DNA of 14,354 nt, from contig DCXE01000029.1 of the NCBI GenBank assembly GCA_002328295.1, positions 1 to 14,354 of the forward strand. Reading direction: 5' to 3'. Shown here piece after piece: positions 12,671 through 14,354 of the stretch (position 1 is the first letter of the stretch; each line of letters starts with the position of its first letter). A program made the translations under genes and the position numbers. The stretch is from Candidatus Peribacter sp. UBA2144. GTDB taxonomy: Bacteria > Patescibacteriota > Gracilibacteria > Peribacterales > Peribacteraceae. The notes under the pieces are model-generated. The model ran no database searches, had not been told where the DNA came from, and saw nothing but the letters and a program-made list of their open reading frames with translations.

Positions 12671-14077
12671 ATGAAGCTATCCCGAAGTGCACTTCTCGTA
12701 TTGTGCATAACCGCCGCAGTGTACTTTTCGGCACTGTCGGGGGATTTTTTGGCATTTGATGATGAACTTCTCATTTTGGACAATGCAAAAGTTCATGGCC
12801 TGACCCTTGAGAACATAATCCAGGCATTCACAACGTATGATCCGGAGCTTTATGTTCCATTCACTTTGCTGACGTATCAAATCGAGTGGTCTTTAGTTGG
12901 CGACAGTCCGCTACTTTATCACATCACAAATCTTGTGATCCATCTACTTTCCACATTCTTCGTTTTCAAAATCCTTAGGAGATTCTTCTCAAATCCAGTA
13001 AGTATTATTGGTGCTTTGCTTTTTTCGTTACATCCAATTCAGGTTGAGGCAGTTGCTTGGGTTAGCGGTAGAAAAGATCTTCTTGCTTCAATGTTCTTCC
13101 TTGCGAGCACGTACACGTATCTTTTATGGAAGGACAGCGGTAAATGTGGAAGATGTAGCATTACACTTTTTCTTCTTGGCCTTCTCTCGAAAATATCCAT
13201 ATTTCCGCTACCATTTTGTCTTCTTCTCCTAGATTATCTAAAAGGAGAACGGATAACAAAGCGGAGAATAACGGAGAAGTGGCTATACTTTCTTCTTGCT
13301 GGAGTGTTCCTGCTCATTGCCTTTTCCGGTAAACAAGTACAGGCATCGGCAGATATTGTCTCTCTTGTCCTGACTGCATTTATATCCATTCCTCTCACAA
13401 TTTTTCATATTGTGTTTCCATTATTTCTTACTATTTTTTATCCGTTCATTGAATCAGTTCACTTACTTCACCCAAGAGTACTAATTGGCATATTGATTGT
13501 TAGTATTCTTGCAGGCACAGCGTGTTACTTTCGAAATAGAGTGCGTGTAATAACTTTTTCAATTCTTTGGTTTATTTTATTGTTGACACCTTCATTGCTT
13601 AATGTGCAAAAAGGTGGTGAGCTGGGTATTCCAGATGTGTATCTAACATCTGATCGCTATGCATATATTGCGATTTTAGGGCCGGTTGTTCTTATAGCTT
13701 TTCTACTAAAACGAATTCGATGGGACTGGACTATAATACCTCTGGTTGTTCTTGCTCTTCTGACTATTAGACAAACTCAGACATGGCAATCAAGTAGTAC
13801 GCTATTTCAGCGCGTTATTGAAGTAAAACAGCCAGCGTATATTGCATATTTGAATCTTGCAGGATATGCAGCTCATGCTGAGGATTATAATAAGGCTGAG
13901 AAATTATATGAGGAGGCACTTCAGATACGTAAGTCGTCAAAAATACTATATAACCTGATTCAACTTAAAGGCCTTCTTGGCAAAAAAAGTGAGGCTCGAG
14001 CTTTATATGAAGAGTATGTAAAAATGAGACCCAACGATAGCAAGGGGCGCCTCTTCCTTAATAAGTTCATTCTATGA
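12671..14077 (+). CDS. TMTC-like membrane glycosyltransferase, short paralog
   Basis: 468 residues, clearly homologous to the upstream protein. Matching blocks are FDDELLILDN (29-38) against FDDDLLIYEN, the identical AFTTYDPELYVP, HPIQVEAVAWVSGRKDLLAS against HPLNAEAVAWAAARKDILSS, and SDRYAYIA against TDRYPYAA. About ten membrane helices occupy 1-375. The TPR part is short, about two units from 385 (YLNLAGYAAHAEDYNKAEKL, then EEALQIRKSSKILYNLI), compared with four or five in the paralog. The difference in TPR number suggests different acceptors or partners for the same chemistry. There is no Shine-Dalgarno, and an extended -10-like TGCTACACT stops 8 bases before the ATG. The length is normal for a short member, and nothing suggests a broken gene. 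The duplication looks old, since identity is limited to motif blocks. Confidence 0.9.
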   Translation: MKLSRSALLVLCITAAVYFSALSGDFLAFDDELLILDNAKVHGLTLENIIQAFTTYDPELYVPFTLLTYQIEWSLVGDSPLLYHITNLVIHLLSTFFVFKILRRFFSNPVSIIGALLFSLHPIQVEAVAWVSGRKDLLASMFFLASTYTYLLWKDSGKCGRCSITLFLLGLLSKISIFPLPFCLLLLDYLKGERITKRRITEKWLYFLLAGVFLLIAFSGKQVQASADIVSLVLTAFISIPLTIFHIVFPLFLTIFYPFIESVHLLHPRVLIGILIVSILAGTACYFRNRVRVITFSILWFILLLTPSLLNVQKGGELGIPDVYLTSDRYAYIAILGPVVLIAFLLKRIRWDWTIIPLVVLALLTIRQTQTWQSSSTLFQRVIEVKQPAYIAYLNLAGYAAHAEDYNKAEKLYEEALQIRKSSKILYNLIQLKGLLGKKSEARALYEEYVKMRPNDSKGRLFLNKFIL

Positions 14078-14153
14078 AGGTTAATCTAAGGCTTAGGTTG
14101 GTGGAACAGATTGGGGTGAGTTGGAACAATGTGCTGGAAATTTTAGATTCAAT

Positions 14154-14354
14154 TTATGTTTTCAAGAAGAATGCATTGCTTTCATTGCATAATTGACGAT
14201 ATCGAGAGCCAAATTGCTCGTTGATTGCTTGTACAGTATATGGATCGATTACTAAATCATGCTCTGTATAAGTAAATCCTTCTTGATTATTGAGAAGCGT
14301 ATCGAATCTTCCAGTATCAAGGTAGCCCTGAAATCTTTCTCTAGAAGCACCCAC
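14154..14354 (-). CDS. C-terminal part of an unrecognised protein
   Basis: At least 67 codons including the TAA stop (14156-14154) are open to the right edge. The first visible codon, GTG at 14354, may be internal, so the start is unknown. The visible residues are polar and soluble in character (RERFQGYLDTGRFDTLLNNQ, then YTEHDLVIDPYTVQAINEQF) and end ESNAFFLKT. No signal peptide, membrane segment or known motif is visible. It converges with the second glycosyltransferase gene across a 76-base gap that lacks an obvious terminator. It is likely coding because of its balanced composition, but it could be a chance frame. Confidence 0.5.
   Translation of the reverse strand: MGASRERFQGYLDTGRFDTLLNNQEGFTYTEHDLVIDPYTVQAINEQFGSRYRQLCNESNAFFLKT

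Noticed and set aside
1..14354. CRISPR array, insertion sequence, prophage or toxin-antitoxin pair
   Set aside because: No regularly spaced direct repeats, no transposase, integrase or phage-like protein, and no paired small genes of that kind were seen on either strand.
1..14354. UGA recoded as glycine or tryptophan
   Set aside because: yhhQ, recG and the second glycosyltransferase end at TGA at normal family lengths, and priA, recG and the vanW-like gene have no in-frame TGA.

Overview
The window looks like chromosomal DNA of a small-genome bacterium, and the gene content fits the Candidate Phyla Radiation (Patescibacteria) best, possibly a Peregrinibacteria-like lineage. The reasons are a long VanW protein, tetratricopeptide (TMTC-like) membrane glycosyltransferases, a lipoprotein with an OB-like domain and an acidic linker, and many secreted or membrane orphans. 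This placement is inference from protein character; there is no rRNA gene. TGA is a normal stop (yhhQ, recG and the last glycosyltransferase all end with it), so the UGA-glycine code of Gracilibacteria/Absconditabacteria is not in use.

Layout: (1) 1-1504, minus strand: most of PriA, the replication-restart helicase, cut by the window edge; it keeps only four of the eight usual zinc-binding cysteines. (2) 1535-1634: a nested palindromic repeat, then tRNA-Pro(UGG), and 14 bases later a YhhQ-type queuosine-precursor transporter. (3) 2504-3265, minus: an orphan protein with a near-consensus promoter, then a three-armed palindromic repeat (3333-3455) and a secreted, very basic four-cysteine protein (3483-4133, minus). 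(4) 4279-6303, plus: RecG, preceded by another nested palindrome. (5) 6497-7237, plus: a proline-rich protein with a helical C-terminal domain. (6) 7363-10611, minus: a cell-envelope cluster (VanW protein, lipoprotein, and a membrane protein carrying a GspF/PilC-like N-terminal motif). (7) 10720-14077, plus, divergent from vanW: two tandem paralogous TMTC-like glycosyltransferases. (8) 14154-14354, minus: the C-terminal end of an unrecognised protein.

Two themes cut across the genes. First, none of the visible starts has a Shine-Dalgarno sequence at normal spacing, and at five starts a -10-like hexamer ends only 6-9 bases before the ATG, which suggests leaderless transcription. The best case is TTGACA-17-TATAAC-8-ATG at 3302-3263. 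Second, the gaps around the envelope cluster hold a family of hairpins with conserved flanks (about YAACAC before and TTTCAAC after) but different stem sequences and often a TAC or TGC triloop.

Functionally the window joins fork-repair helicases (PriA, RecG) with an envelope module. The glycosyltransferases could modify exported proteins, and the Ser/Asp-rich linker of the neighbouring lipoprotein is an attractive but unproven substrate.
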